From contig JACRFW010000004.1 in the NCBI GenBank assembly GCA_016234265.1, positions 1 to 46,809 on the forward strand: 46,809 nt of DNA, written 5' to 3'. The notes beneath the pieces are model-generated. The model saw only the letters and a list, made by a program, of their open reading frames with translations. It was not told the origin of the DNA and made no database searches. Source of the stretch: Candidatus Magasanikiibacteriota bacterium (GTDB lineage: Bacteria > Patescibacteriota > Patescibacteriia > Magasanikbacterales > GWA2-37-8). How positions within the stretch are numbered: the first letter of the stretch is position 1; each line of letters opens with the position of its first letter. Below are positions 1-9,588 of the stretch, piece by piece. Position numbers and translations under genes: made by a program.

Positions 1-2180
1 CGCGACGATTTATTGAGATAACCATACACGAACAACGCGTCCTTAAAACGCTGGAGTGGTGTCGTATGTACCGTGCCCACTCTGTGCCAAAATAAATCAT
101 GCGCGGTATAGATAGTAAAAAGGTAGGCGGTGGCGGCGTCATCATCAGACAAAATAACGCCTGGTTGCTTAATTTTTTGGAGCCAACCAATAAGAGGCTG
201 ATAGTTCTGTTCGTACAACTTACTGGCATAAATAGTCCAAAGTGACTGGTACTGGCCGACGGCAGTATTCAAAAACACCACCAAGATCAAAATATAAAAA
301 AATACGGAGCGTGCCCGCTGCCAAGGCAACAAAAACCACAGCATGTAAAAACTGACAATAATGGAAAGTGGGACAATAAAAAACCAATAATAATGACCAT
401 ATTGAACTACTCGACCCGTCAGGAGTTGTTGATTCAAAGCCACCCAACCGCCCAAAATAAACGATCCGATAATGATAGAGTTTTGATCCCGCCGCCGCTT
501 ATAAATATAGAGGGCAAATAAGAGCAGCGTGACAAACCCGATCTTGCTAAAGACTGGCTGGCGCCCATGTGTCGCCCACAGGAAATAGGAGGCCTGTTTC
601 CCAGCCGCAGTGCCAAAGTACAAGAGCATTTTGATCACGCTATATGCACCCAACGCCACGCCGACTGCAGCAACAGTAAAAACTTTTTTTGCCCGATCAA
701 TATCTCTGGTGAGAGCGTACAACACACATAAGATCCCCGTCAGCGAAAGCGCAATAGTCCACGCGTAAAAATAACTGTAAAACAGCCAGCCCAAAGCCAA
801 GCCAGCCCAAATAACATGCCGTCGCCGACTTTCCCGCAAGCTCTTAACAAGTAAATTCAGGTAGGTAAAAAAACCCAAAGAGCTGACATATGGGAATGTC
901 GGACGTCCATAAATATTAAAATCAATATAAAATAAGGTCTTGTTGTAAATGATCGAATAACCACCAATGACAAAAAGCGCCGTGGCGGCTGAAAGAAAAG
1001 TATTGCCAGAAAGTTGCTGTGCCAAAAAATATATCAACAGAATGACTATAAAGACACCAATAAAATTATAAATGTTATAGATGGTAGCGGCATTTACCCG
1101 ATCGGACAGCCCAAGCAATTTTATTGGCGCCATGAGCACATATTCATTCATCGTAAATAGATAATCCTGCCCATCCTCCTTGCCTTCGCGAAAAGTAAGA
1201 TTGCCGAGCGAATGTCCCTCAAGCACTTCTTTGCCCCGAGCGATATAATTATGTCCGTCCGAGCCAAAGTGAGGAATATTAATGCCGCGGTAATCACTAC
1301 CGGCTAGATAGGAAAAAATAATTTGAGGGAACGAAACGAGCGTCGTCAGCAACAAACCGGTAATGATGATAAACGCATGGACAGACAGACCCTGCCAAAA
1401 ATTATTCTGAGACTTAGGAACATCGACACCAACGGTTGTCGCTAATTCACGAGTATAAAGTCCAGCCGCGGCCCGCTGCATAATCTTGCCAAGGCCCACG
1501 AGTGAACGGATAGAATCGCAAAAAGGATGTACTCTGGAATTTCTGAAATCGGTCCATAAGACCGGCATTTCCTTAATACGCCACCCTCGTTTGTTGGCAG
1601 TATAGGCCAGTTCAGCTTCGGCCAAAAAATGATTATCGTATTGATAATTAATAATGTCATGTCCGGCAGCCCTGGTAAACATTTTAAACCCTAAGGCGTA
1701 ATCCGTACTTTTAAAACCGAAAACCAATCGTGCCAAGAATAAAAATACATAGCCCAGACCAATGCGCAACCAAGACTGATGCGTCAAAATCTTGGCTCCC
1801 GGGGCATTGCGGCTGCCCATGAGCACGTCAACATTTTTTTTGCTCTGCAAAGTAGTATAAAAACGCAAAATTGCCTCCTCATCAACACTACCGTCAGCGT
1901 CAGTTTCAAGAATATAATCCCCCTGCGCCTGTTTCATTCCAGTTCTCACTGCCGCGCCCCGCCCCTGGTTAGGCGTATAGGAGATGAGCACAACTCGTCC
2001 GGGAAATTGTTTGACAAATTCTTCCACGACCCGCGCGGTTCTGTCGGTAGAGCCGTCGTTCACAACAATCAATTCATACTCTTCTGAAAAATGTATATTC
2101 AAAAAATTAAGCGTGCGATCAAGCGTACTGGGCAAACGGTGTTCTTCATTATAGGCAGGAATAACAACGGAAAGCCGCAT
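1..2180 (-). CDS. Fusion protein: N-terminal GT2 (dolichyl/polyprenyl-phosphate sugar synthase-like) plus C-terminal multi-TM GT-C-like domain; 3' end runs off window
   Basis: Manual translation of the minus strand from ATG at 2178-2180 (MRLSVVIPAYNEEHRLPSTLDRTLNFLNIHFSEEYELIVVNDGSTDRTARVVEEF...ETDADGS) stays open to position 1. The ORF track omits it, presumably because no stop lies inside the window. Confidence 0.88.
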   Translation of the reverse strand, partial: MRLSVVIPAYNEEHRLPSTLDRTLNFLNIHFSEEYELIVVNDGSTDRTARVVEEFVKQFPGRVVLISYTPNQGRGAAVRTGMKQAQGDYILETDADGSVDEEAILRFYTTLQSKKNVDVLMGSRNAPGAKILTHQSWLRIGLGYVFLFLARLVFGFKSTDYALGFKMFTRAAGHDIINYQYDNHFLAEAELAYTANKRGWRIKEMPVLWTDFRNSRVHPFCDSIRSLVGLGKIMQRAAAGLYTRELATTVGVDVPKSQNNFWQGLSVHAFIIITGLLLTTLVSFPQIIFSYLAGSDYRGINIPHFGSDGHNYIARGKEVLEGHSLGNLTFREGKEDGQDYLFTMNEYVLMAPIKLLGLSDRVNAATIYNIYNFIGVFIVILLIYFLAQQLSGNTFLSAATALFVIGGYSIIYNKTLFYIDFNIYGRPTFPYVSSLGFFTYLNLLVKSLRESRRRHVIWAGLALGWLFYSYFYAWTIALSLTGILCVLYALTRDIDRAKKVFTVAAVGVALGAYSVIKMLLYFGTAAGKQASYFLWATHGRQPVFSKIGFVTLLLFALYIYKRRRDQNSIIIGSFILGGWVALNQQLLTGRVVQYGHYYWFFIVPLSIIVSFYMLWFLLPWQRARSVFFYILILVVFLNTAVGQYQSLWTIYASKLYEQNYQPLIGWLQKIKQPGVILSDDDAATAYLFTIYTAHDLFWHRVGTVHTTPLQRFKDALFVYGYLNKSS

Positions 2181-2185
2181 AGAGT

Positions 2186-2992
2186 TTAAAATAATAATTT
2201 ATCTACCCACATAGACGTCAGGCGCTTACAGAGTTCCTCGCTATTGTCGCCCGATCGTATAAATACATAGAGCTCCAGGCCGAATTCGTGAGCTTCGTGC
2301 ACGAGCTCTGGCGTCATTTTCCCGGGCTCAACAAAAAACACATAATTACAACCGAGCTCATGGGCCGCTTTGAGCCCCGCGTTCTCCCAAGTGTCACCCT
2401 CGTGATAATAGCGCAAGGCGCTCGCGGCAATCGGATTTTTTCCGACATGCTCGGCGCTGGTTAGCCAGGTGAAGCCCAACCGCAGAGTGAGGCCGGTTTC
2501 TTCCAGCGCTTTTTTGGCAGCCATTACCGCTTCGGGAGAAAAGGAGTGAATGCCCATTTGTTCAATAAAACGCGACGGTTCTTTGCCCTGAACTTTAAAG
2601 GCGCCCTCTGCCCGCATGTCGCCTATGGTGACAACTATCTGCCGCGCTGTTTGAGCGGCCTTTTCTGGCGTACTACCCTTCGCCTCAAAAAAAACTTGGA
2701 TACCGCGATCATAGCAACCGGCCACATACTCCCGAAAAAAAGGAGCCGCGCCGCCAATTTGGTCAGGGGCGCGCACCTTGAGCTTGGCAAAAATTTCGGG
2801 GGACATGTTCTCAATATCCGGATCTCTCATTTTAAAATCGGCCGGGTGCACCACCCCCAGTGTTTTTTCATCACTCAAAAGCATGACATCGGCCTCCACC
2901 CCGCCGCCATAAAGACGAAAGGCTTCAAAGGCATTCGGAAAATTTTGCCCTTCCCATTTTCCGCGATGGATAATATTTGGTTTGGTTTCCAT
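2186..2992 (-). CDS. Glycerophosphodiester phosphodiesterase-like (divergent GDPD/PLC-like TIM barrel)
   Basis: 268 aa; IIHRG, GGVEADV and VVHPADF resemble GDPD motifs, but the PENT and HD motifs are altered. Confidence 0.6.
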   Translation of the reverse strand: METKPNIIHRGKWEGQNFPNAFEAFRLYGGGVEADVMLLSDEKTLGVVHPADFKMRDPDIENMSPEIFAKLKVRAPDQIGGAAPFFREYVAGCYDRGIQVFFEAKGSTPEKAAQTARQIVVTIGDMRAEGAFKVQGKEPSRFIEQMGIHSFSPEAVMAAKKALEETGLTLRLGFTWLTSAEHVGKNPIAASALRYYHEGDTWENAGLKAAHELGCNYVFFVEPGKMTPELVHEAHEFGLELYVFIRSGDNSEELCKRLTSMWVDKLLF

Positions 2993-3000
2993 AGAGGACG

Positions 3001-3984
3001 CTATTTTTGTAAAATTTTTTCACACGCCTCGGTCACGCGACAGGCAAAAGTGCTGTCGGTAATGGGCTTGGCACCAGTATGTACACAATGTATGAAATGC
3101 TCTAGCTCATTAAGAAGGGGCTCGCGGGCGTTGATAGACGGTTTTATAAATTTGGCCTCTTTTTCAAATTGGACTATCTGCGAACGATTGCCCTTACTGT
3201 TCGTGGTGCTGGGGTAGGGTAATTTCCACAAACTTAGTTTATCATGTTGAAGCTGATCGTCAAACACTGCCATGCCTTTGTCGCCCACAATGGTAATTTT
3301 TCGCACTTTTTCTGGCCAAAACCAACTGGTGGTGAGCGCGGCGGTCAAACCGTTTTGATATTGTAAGGTAGTGGAGGTAAAATCATCGCGCTCGGAGTGA
3401 CTTATAGAATGACGGCTACCCGAAATGCTAAATTGTTGCCCAGGAAAAAAATATTCTAAAATAGCCAAATCATGAACCCCAGCATCTTGAAAACAGCCCA
3501 CGTCACTCCGAATTGGACTACAGTACAAATGTTCGCCGCGGAAATATTGGATCATACCAAAACTGTCTAAAACACTTTTGAGATACCGGATGTAGTCGTT
3601 GTATAAATACTGAAAACCGACCATAAAAATATTGGATTGGCTGGCTGCGACTTTTTGTACCGCCTGGGCCTGCTTTACTGTTAACACCATCGGTTTTTCC
3701 ACCAGCACGTGCTTACCAGCTTTGAGCGCGGACATAATAAGATCAAAGTGCGTCGCGAGCGGGGTCGCAATAATGACGCAATTGAGTGTCTGGTCGCCAA
3801 AAATTTCCGCGGCGTCAGTGGTGGTTTTAATGCCTGGAGCCAACTCGGTCGCGGGCGTCATGAAAGATGCTTGGGTGCTGGCGCACACCGTGGTGAGTTG
3901 AACGCCGGGCGTGGTTTGCAAAAGCCGGGCATAGTGTTTGCCGAAGCGACCAAACCCGATGAGGCCAAAACGTAGCATAAACAC
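3001..3984 (-). CDS. Gfo/Idh/MocA family oxidoreductase
   Basis: 327 aa; Rossmann start LRFGLIGFGRFGKHYARLL, motif GKHVLVEKPM. Confidence 0.88.
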   Translation of the reverse strand: MFMLRFGLIGFGRFGKHYARLLQTTPGVQLTTVCASTQASFMTPATELAPGIKTTTDAAEIFGDQTLNCVIIATPLATHFDLIMSALKAGKHVLVEKPMVLTVKQAQAVQKVAASQSNIFMVGFQYLYNDYIRYLKSVLDSFGMIQYFRGEHLYCSPIRSDVGCFQDAGVHDLAILEYFFPGQQFSISGSRHSISHSERDDFTSTTLQYQNGLTAALTTSWFWPEKVRKITIVGDKGMAVFDDQLQHDKLSLWKLPYPSTTNSKGNRSQIVQFEKEAKFIKPSINAREPLLNELEHFIHCVHTGAKPITDSTFACRVTEACEKILQK

Positions 3985-3992
3985 ACGCTAAT

Positions 3993-6290
3993 TTAGGACA
4001 ACGCCGCACTATTCTTAAACCAGCGATAAGACCGTTTTAAACCAACCTTAAGATCAACCTTAGCGCTATAGCCCAAACTTTTTTTGGCTTTAGTTAGATC
4101 AGGACATCGACGACGGGGTTCGTCTTGCGGATAATTATCCGGATAGGAAACTAGATTCACCGCAATTTTATTATCAAAAACAACTTCAGCTACCGTATCT
4201 GCCAGCACCTTCATATTAATTTCATCGTTATCATTACCAATATTATAGACTTCTCCATCAGCGCCAAAAAGTAACACCTTAAGAAACCCCACGATAGCGT
4301 CGGTCACATAACAAAACGTCCTGGTTTGGTTGCCTTTATCGTGCACCGTCAGTGCCTTGCCTTCCATGCCTTGGCTCAAAAAAGTGGGAATGACACGATA
4401 GTCTTTAGAGCTCATACCGGGACCATACACGTTGAAAGGGCGGACAATTTTTATTGGAGTATGGTGGACCTGGTGATATGACATGGCCAGAGTTTCTCCT
4501 AAACGCTTAGATTCATCATAACATGAGCGCGGCCCTATAGAAGACACGTTGCCTTTGTATGTTTCCGGAGTCGGGATAACATTGGGGTCCGGGTCGCCAT
4601 AAATTTCGCTTGAGCTGAAATAAAGGACACTTTTCGCCTGCTTTACTCGCGCCAATTCAAGGGTATTTTTGAGCCCAAAAATTGTGCCCTCAATTGTCTC
4701 AATAGGATATTTTTTATAATATATAGGGGAAGCCACCCCTGCGGCGTTGATGATATAATCCACGCTGCCCTCTACGGTAAAAGGGGTACAAACATTATGT
4801 TCTAAAAAGGTAATAGCTGGACTGGAAATTTCACGCAATAAATTATTCTTTTTGCCCACGATATGGTTATCAATAGATACTACCCTGCATGATTCTGGTA
4901 AAAAATACTTATTGAGCATATCAACGGTCGCTACCATATAACTGCCAATAAAACCGGAGCCACCTGTTATTACCACTGTTTTGCCAGAGAGAAGTTGCGC
5001 CTCTTTACCCAAAGATTGGATGATGGAATACAAATCCTGATCAACAATATTTTCAATGATAAGCGGGCGCGGCACGGGTATTATAAATCGCTCATGCTGA
5101 ACTAATTTCTTCATAATAGGCTCGGCAAAATTCCAGGCCAAGATCAATATATAATCCGGATGGTCAACGGCCAAATGTTCCGGTCCTACCACCGGCAAAT
5201 GAGTTCCTGGCATGAATAATCCCTGCTTCCAACTACTGTCATCAACCACATAGTCAATAGTATCCTTACCAATGCCAAAATAACTAAGAAGCGTTGTGGC
5301 TTTAGCCGGCGCTCCATAGCCGACTATTTTCTTTCCTGCGGATTTCAATTCACCGAGCAACTGAAGTAACTGTCGTTTATTCTCGCCTATTCTTTGACCA
5401 AAATGAATAAAGGTTGCTTCTTGGGAAAGACCACAGGTCTCTTCCTCGGCAAAAAACTGATCAATAGCAGCAGTGTGCGGCGGCCGTGAACCTCCGCGCT
5501 TTTGCACAAAAACACGGAGCGAACCGCCGTGAGTGTCGGTGCGCTCTATGTCGAATACTTCCATGCCCAAACGCTTGAATAAAGCGCACAAGGTGTGGAC
5601 CGTAAAATACGAGAGGTGCTCATGGTAAACTGTATCAAATAGATTTTTTTCAATCAGATCGCGCAGGTAATATGCTTCAATTACAAAAACGCCATCCGGA
5701 GCCAACAATATTTTCACGCCCTCAACAATTTCATCTAAATCATCAACATGCGGAAAAACGCTCGTCGCCGTGACGAGATGCGCCGTGCCGTGGTCTCTCA
5801 CAATTTCGCCTGCCACCGTTGGACTAAAAAAAACTGGCTTTGTTTCAATGCCATTGCTGGTAGCCATCTCTGCGATCTTGATTGCCGGATCAATACCGAG
5901 CACTCGCCTGCCACGATTTTTAAAAGGGCGCAGGAGTATACCATCATTGCTCCCAATATCCACCACCAAAGCGCCACCAGGCAAAGACAGACGACCTATC
6001 ATGGTTTCGGAAAATGTTTCAAAGTGAGAAACAAAGGCCGGTGAAGTTGAAGAGACATATACATAGTTGCGAAACAACAGTTCAGGCGAAACAACATCCG
6101 CGAGTTGCACAAAACCACAGTCGCGGCACAGTTGGAGCTCAAGCGGAAAAGACTGCTCTAGTAGCTGCAGCTGATCTGGACGTAGAAAGGCGTTGGCCGG
6201 CGGTGTTGAGCCAAGTGATAGTACGCCGTGCAGATTCTGTCCAATGCAAACGCGGCAGGTTGTTCTCTTCATTACCATCATACTTCTCAA
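3993..6290 (-). CDS. Fusion: sugar C-methyltransferase (CxxC N-domain, SAM domain, C-terminal MT domain) plus NAD-dependent UXS-like epimerase/decarboxylase
   Basis: 765 aa. N-part: CRVCIG...CRDCGFVQLADVV, VVDIGSNDGILL, VYHEHLSYF, GYGAPAKATTLL. C-part: VVITGGSGFIGSYM, EIYGDP, PRSCYDESKRLGETLAMSY, DEPRRRCPDLTKAKKSLGY. Domain joint near 5000. Confidence 0.87.
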   Translation of the reverse strand: MRSMMVMKRTTCRVCIGQNLHGVLSLGSTPPANAFLRPDQLQLLEQSFPLELQLCRDCGFVQLADVVSPELLFRNYVYVSSTSPAFVSHFETFSETMIGRLSLPGGALVVDIGSNDGILLRPFKNRGRRVLGIDPAIKIAEMATSNGIETKPVFFSPTVAGEIVRDHGTAHLVTATSVFPHVDDLDEIVEGVKILLAPDGVFVIEAYYLRDLIEKNLFDTVYHEHLSYFTVHTLCALFKRLGMEVFDIERTDTHGGSLRVFVQKRGGSRPPHTAAIDQFFAEEETCGLSQEATFIHFGQRIGENKRQLLQLLGELKSAGKKIVGYGAPAKATTLLSYFGIGKDTIDYVVDDSSWKQGLFMPGTHLPVVGPEHLAVDHPDYILILAWNFAEPIMKKLVQHERFIIPVPRPLIIENIVDQDLYSIIQSLGKEAQLLSGKTVVITGGSGFIGSYMVATVDMLNKYFLPESCRVVSIDNHIVGKKNNLLREISSPAITFLEHNVCTPFTVEGSVDYIINAAGVASPIYYKKYPIETIEGTIFGLKNTLELARVKQAKSVLYFSSSEIYGDPDPNVIPTPETYKGNVSSIGPRSCYDESKRLGETLAMSYHQVHHTPIKIVRPFNVYGPGMSSKDYRVIPTFLSQGMEGKALTVHDKGNQTRTFCYVTDAIVGFLKVLLFGADGEVYNIGNDNDEINMKVLADTVAEVVFDNKIAVNLVSYPDNYPQDEPRRRCPDLTKAKKSLGYSAKVDLKVGLKRSYRWFKNSAALS

Positions 6291-6296
6291 CTGGTC

Positions 6297-6683
6297 TTAA
6301 ATAAGTTTTACGCGGACAGTATCAGCCTCATAGGCGGCCTGATGGCGGGAGTTGAGAGCCATCACTACCCATGTGGTGTCTTCTAAAAAACGAAAGGCAT
6401 GAATGACCATTGCCGGAGAATAAACCATGTCGCCAGTCTGTAAAATTGCTGACTTGATCTCTGAATCTTCAGCTCCTACTGGTTTCTCAAAATATTCCAT
6501 TTTACCAGAGAGCATGTAGCAGTAGTGCGCATCGGTCTTGTGATAATGGTTCGCCCGAACGCTTCCGGCTTTAGAAGTGATAATTAAGGTACTTTTTATG
6601 ATAGTTTTTCCATCATCTAAAATTTTTGTAATGCCGCCGCGATTGTCGGTAAACTCGGGACGTATGCCTTTTGTTATATGCAT
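6297..6683 (-). CDS. Cupin-fold sugar epimerase/isomerase-like protein (RmlC/FdtA-like)
   Basis: Track ORF 6297-6746; start MHITKGIRP at 6683 preferred because a promoter at 6718-6746 would exclude the upstream start. Cupin pattern NHYHKTDAHYCYMLSGKMEYF...GDMVYSPAMVIHAF. Confidence 0.75.
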   Translation of the reverse strand: MHITKGIRPEFTDNRGGITKILDDGKTIIKSTLIITSKAGSVRANHYHKTDAHYCYMLSGKMEYFEKPVGAEDSEIKSAILQTGDMVYSPAMVIHAFRFLEDTTWVVMALNSRHQAAYEADTVRVKLI

Positions 6684-6717
6684 AAAATAAAGGCTATATG
6701 AATTAAACAACCCCCTT

Positions 6718-6746
6718 ATTATGAATGACCCTAAGCGCTTTGTCAA
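6718..6746 (-). promoter_or_regulatory. sigma70-like promoter TTGACA-N17-CATAAT for the cupin to GT2-fusion operon
   Basis: Minus strand: -35 TTGACA (6741-6746), 17-nt spacer, -10 CATAAT (6718-6723). Confidence 0.7.
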
Positions 6747-7417
6747 GGAGACAAAAGATGTTTTGACTCTATAAAATCCACCACGCTTTCCGCCACCATT
6801 GCATGGCCAGCGGCGGTGAAGTGCCCGGTATCACGAATAAATACTTGGGTCTTTTCCGAGTTGATAGCCCTCGCAGTTCGATCGCTGAGATCCAAAATAG
6901 GAAACTTTGTTCCGATAACCTGTTGAAATATTTTATTCGGCAAAGAAGCGTCATACGTTGCCGGAAGTGTTTCAGACAGTTGTTTAGCATATTTATTATC
7001 TACTTGCCAATAATTAGGTATAATAACAACATTAAACTTCCCGCCATCACGATTTACTGTTTCTCCGAGTTTAAGGGCTAATTCGGCCGTAAAACGCATC
7101 AATTTAAGCCGATCAATATCGGCCGGATTAAAAAAGGCGCGATCATCGTCCCCTAAGGTCACCGCCTTAATAGCTACCGGATCAAATAGGCCAAGTCGCA
7201 GCCACTGTCTATATAAAAATGTCGCAGGCCAGCGTGCTATGCCAATTTGCTTAATGGAAAGTAGATAAAGATGCTCAGTGACAATAGCCAAAAGGCGCCT
7301 TATAAAACGGACTAATTCTAACTGCTGACTTTCATTATTCTGGGCAGCCGCTGTAGCATCATTCAAAGCCGCCTTCAAACTAAGCAAGCGACGGCCAGAT
7401 AAAAAATTAAGTTTCAT
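6743..7417 (-). CDS. SGNH/GDSL-hydrolase-like protein, C-terminal half only
   Basis: 224 aa; C-terminal block DTGHFTAAGHAMVAESV and VVIIPNYWQVD; no GDS block in the N-terminus; next to an MBOAT gene. Confidence 0.6.
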   Translation of the reverse strand: MKLNFLSGRRLLSLKAALNDATAAAQNNESQQLELVRFIRRLLAIVTEHLYLLSIKQIGIARWPATFLYRQWLRLGLFDPVAIKAVTLGDDDRAFFNPADIDRLKLMRFTAELALKLGETVNRDGGKFNVVIIPNYWQVDNKYAKQLSETLPATYDASLPNKIFQQVIGTKFPILDLSDRTARAINSEKTQVFIRDTGHFTAAGHAMVAESVVDFIESKHLLSP

Positions 7418-7434
7418 AATATCAGCAGAATTTC

Positions 7435-8901
7435 TTAAAACTGAAAATAGATAAACGGACGCTCACCAAAATACCCAAAAAATATTATCCAAAGCATCAG
7501 GGCATTATAAAATGTCCAACGAACCCATGGCGCGCGCGCCGCGAGCGCTTCACCCAAGGTGCCATTTTTTATCCGAAAATGCACATACTCCATAAAAATA
7601 ATGGCAATAAATATATGCGCCAAGCTAAACGTGCTCACGCCGAGCACGCCGGACAATCTAATAAACGAACCTGCTCTCAAAAAATAATCACCAAGTCCGA
7701 CAAAAAAATGCCGGAAAATATAAACGGCATCGGCAATAGATTTGGCCCGGAAAAGTATCCAACTGATGGAAATCAAAAAGAATGTTATGATCATCTGCAA
7801 AAACGCGCGCAAACGCAGACTCTGGTCAAAACGAATAAAATTAATGATTTTCTCACGAAGAGCCTTGGTCCAAATTGAAATAACTATATAACAACCAAGA
7901 AGACCGCCCCAAATAACGTAGTTCCAGGCCGCACCATGCCACAAACCACTCAACAGGAAAACAATCATGATATTTAACGATCGACGCCATTTTGCCACTA
8001 ACTTACCGCCCAATGGGATATACACATAATCACGAAACCAAGAGGAAAGCGAAATGTTCCAGCGCCGCCAAAATTCTCCGACCGATTTAGAAAAGTATGG
8101 CCGATCAAAATTGTTCATTAGTTTAAAACCCATGACCTTCGCTGAACCTATAGCGATATCAGTATAACCTGAGAAATCGCCATAAATTTGGAAAGCAAAT
8201 AAAATGACGGCAATAATAAGTGGCCAACCATAAAATTGGGTCGGATAGTCAAACACTCGATTAACAATCGTAGCGCTATTGTCGGCAATAACAATTTTCT
8301 TAAAAAAACCCCAAAGCATAAGACTCAGCCCAGAAGACACCCGCGGCCAACTGAATTCATGTTTTTCCCTAAATTGATGAAGCAAATTCTGCGGCCTTTC
8401 AATCGGTCCCGCTACGAGCTGGGGGTAAAACATGACATATAACGCATAAATGCCAAAATGCCGCTCTGCCTTTTGATTGCCGCGATAGACTTCAATAGTG
8501 TAACTCAACGCCTGAAAAGTATGAAAAGATAATCCGATTGGTAAGATAATCTTTAGAATCGGCATAGAATAGTTCCAATGTAGTGCTTGCATGAGAACAT
8601 TCAGATTGCCGCTGGCAAAACCATAGTATTTGAAAAAAGCCAAAAAACCAATATTGGATATGATGCTGATGATCAAATAGGCTTTCCTCCTCGCCCCGCT
8701 AGAGCGATCGATCAAAATGCCAGCTATATAATCGACAATGATCGTGGTGAACAAAATAAGAATGTAAACGGGTATAAAAGCCATGTAAAAAACGCAGCTG
8801 GACAACAGCAACCAAAGCCAACGAAATCTGTGTGGCATCATGAAATAGACGGCGGTAACAACCGGAAAAAATATAAAAAAAATAAAAGAATTAAAGATCA
8901 T
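7435..8901 (-). CDS. MBOAT family O-acyltransferase (AlgI/DltB-like)
   Basis: 488 aa; FFKYYGF, GLSFHTFQALSYTIEVYRG, YPQLVAGPIERP, NFDRPYFSKSVGEFWRRWNISLSSWFRDYVYIPLGG, LLSGLWHGAAWNYVIWGG, terminal YFQF. Confidence 0.96.
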   Translation of the reverse strand: MIFNSFIFFIFFPVVTAVYFMMPHRFRWLWLLLSSCVFYMAFIPVYILILFTTIIVDYIAGILIDRSSGARRKAYLIISIISNIGFLAFFKYYGFASGNLNVLMQALHWNYSMPILKIILPIGLSFHTFQALSYTIEVYRGNQKAERHFGIYALYVMFYPQLVAGPIERPQNLLHQFREKHEFSWPRVSSGLSLMLWGFFKKIVIADNSATIVNRVFDYPTQFYGWPLIIAVILFAFQIYGDFSGYTDIAIGSAKVMGFKLMNNFDRPYFSKSVGEFWRRWNISLSSWFRDYVYIPLGGKLVAKWRRSLNIMIVFLLSGLWHGAAWNYVIWGGLLGCYIVISIWTKALREKIINFIRFDQSLRLRAFLQMIITFFLISISWILFRAKSIADAVYIFRHFFVGLGDYFLRAGSFIRLSGVLGVSTFSLAHIFIAIIFMEYVHFRIKNGTLGEALAARAPWVRWTFYNALMLWIIFFGYFGERPFIYFQF

Positions 8902-8909
8902 ATACTACG

Positions 8910-9581
8910 CTACCGTTCTAGGAGAAAATGAAAAGTATTAAAATACAAGGGGCGCAACAGCACCTTGTACAATAAAAAAACAAAAAAAGCGGAATGCCCA
9001 AACCTTTGTCTGATTTTTATTTCGCGGATATCACGAACAGTAAAACCAACGCTCGCGAGCATGCTCTTCGCGGCCGTATAAGTATAGTAATGCATGGCAA
9101 CCAACCGTTGGCGCCCCGCCGCCCCATCTTCTTTCTGCCTTCCGAATAGACGCAACAGACATTCAGCCCATGCACGCGGAAGCCAATTAATACCATACAT
9201 ATGGTAGTGGTAGTCATACCAACCAAAACGGTTATGAAAACTAATATATCCCTTGCCGCTCGGCTTTAAAACTCGGAAAATTTCTCGCGCCACTTGGCGG
9301 GGGTCATCAACATGTTCGGTCACTTCAGCACAATTCACAAAATCAAAATAAGCGTCGGGGAAAGGCAGCCGCTCTCCTTTTCCTTGGTGTACAGCAACAG
9401 TAAGCCCGCGCATCTGAGCACTTTCCCACGCTTCCATATTGTAAGCAGAATTTATTTCCAGGCCATAAACCATGAATCCCCGCTCGGCCATCTCGCACAA
9501 AAATTTACCCCGACCAGAACCAACATCTAGCACTTTTCCTGAGGGGGGGGCAAGTTGGGCGCAATAATCACAATGATTCAT
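8910..9581 (-). CDS. Class I SAM-dependent methyltransferase
   Basis: Track ORF to 9614 (overlaps upstream gene); likely start MNHCDYC at 9581. GKVLDVGSGRGKFLCEMAERGF, FDFVNCAEVTEHVDDP. Confidence 0.82.
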   Translation of the reverse strand: MNHCDYCAQLAPPSGKVLDVGSGRGKFLCEMAERGFMVYGLEINSAYNMEAWESAQMRGLTVAVHQGKGERLPFPDAYFDFVNCAEVTEHVDDPRQVAREIFRVLKPSGKGYISFHNRFGWYDYHYHMYGINWLPRAWAECLLRLFGRQKEDGAAGRQRLVAMHYYTYTAAKSMLASVGFTVRDIREIKIRQRFGHSAFFVFLLYKVLLRPLYFNTFHFLLER

Positions 9582-9588
9582 AAACGAA

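Noticed and set aside
2546-3217. Plus-strand 223-aa ORF opposite the GDPD-like and Gfo/Idh genes
   Set aside because: Spans the boundary of two credible minus-strand genes and lacks recognisable motifs.
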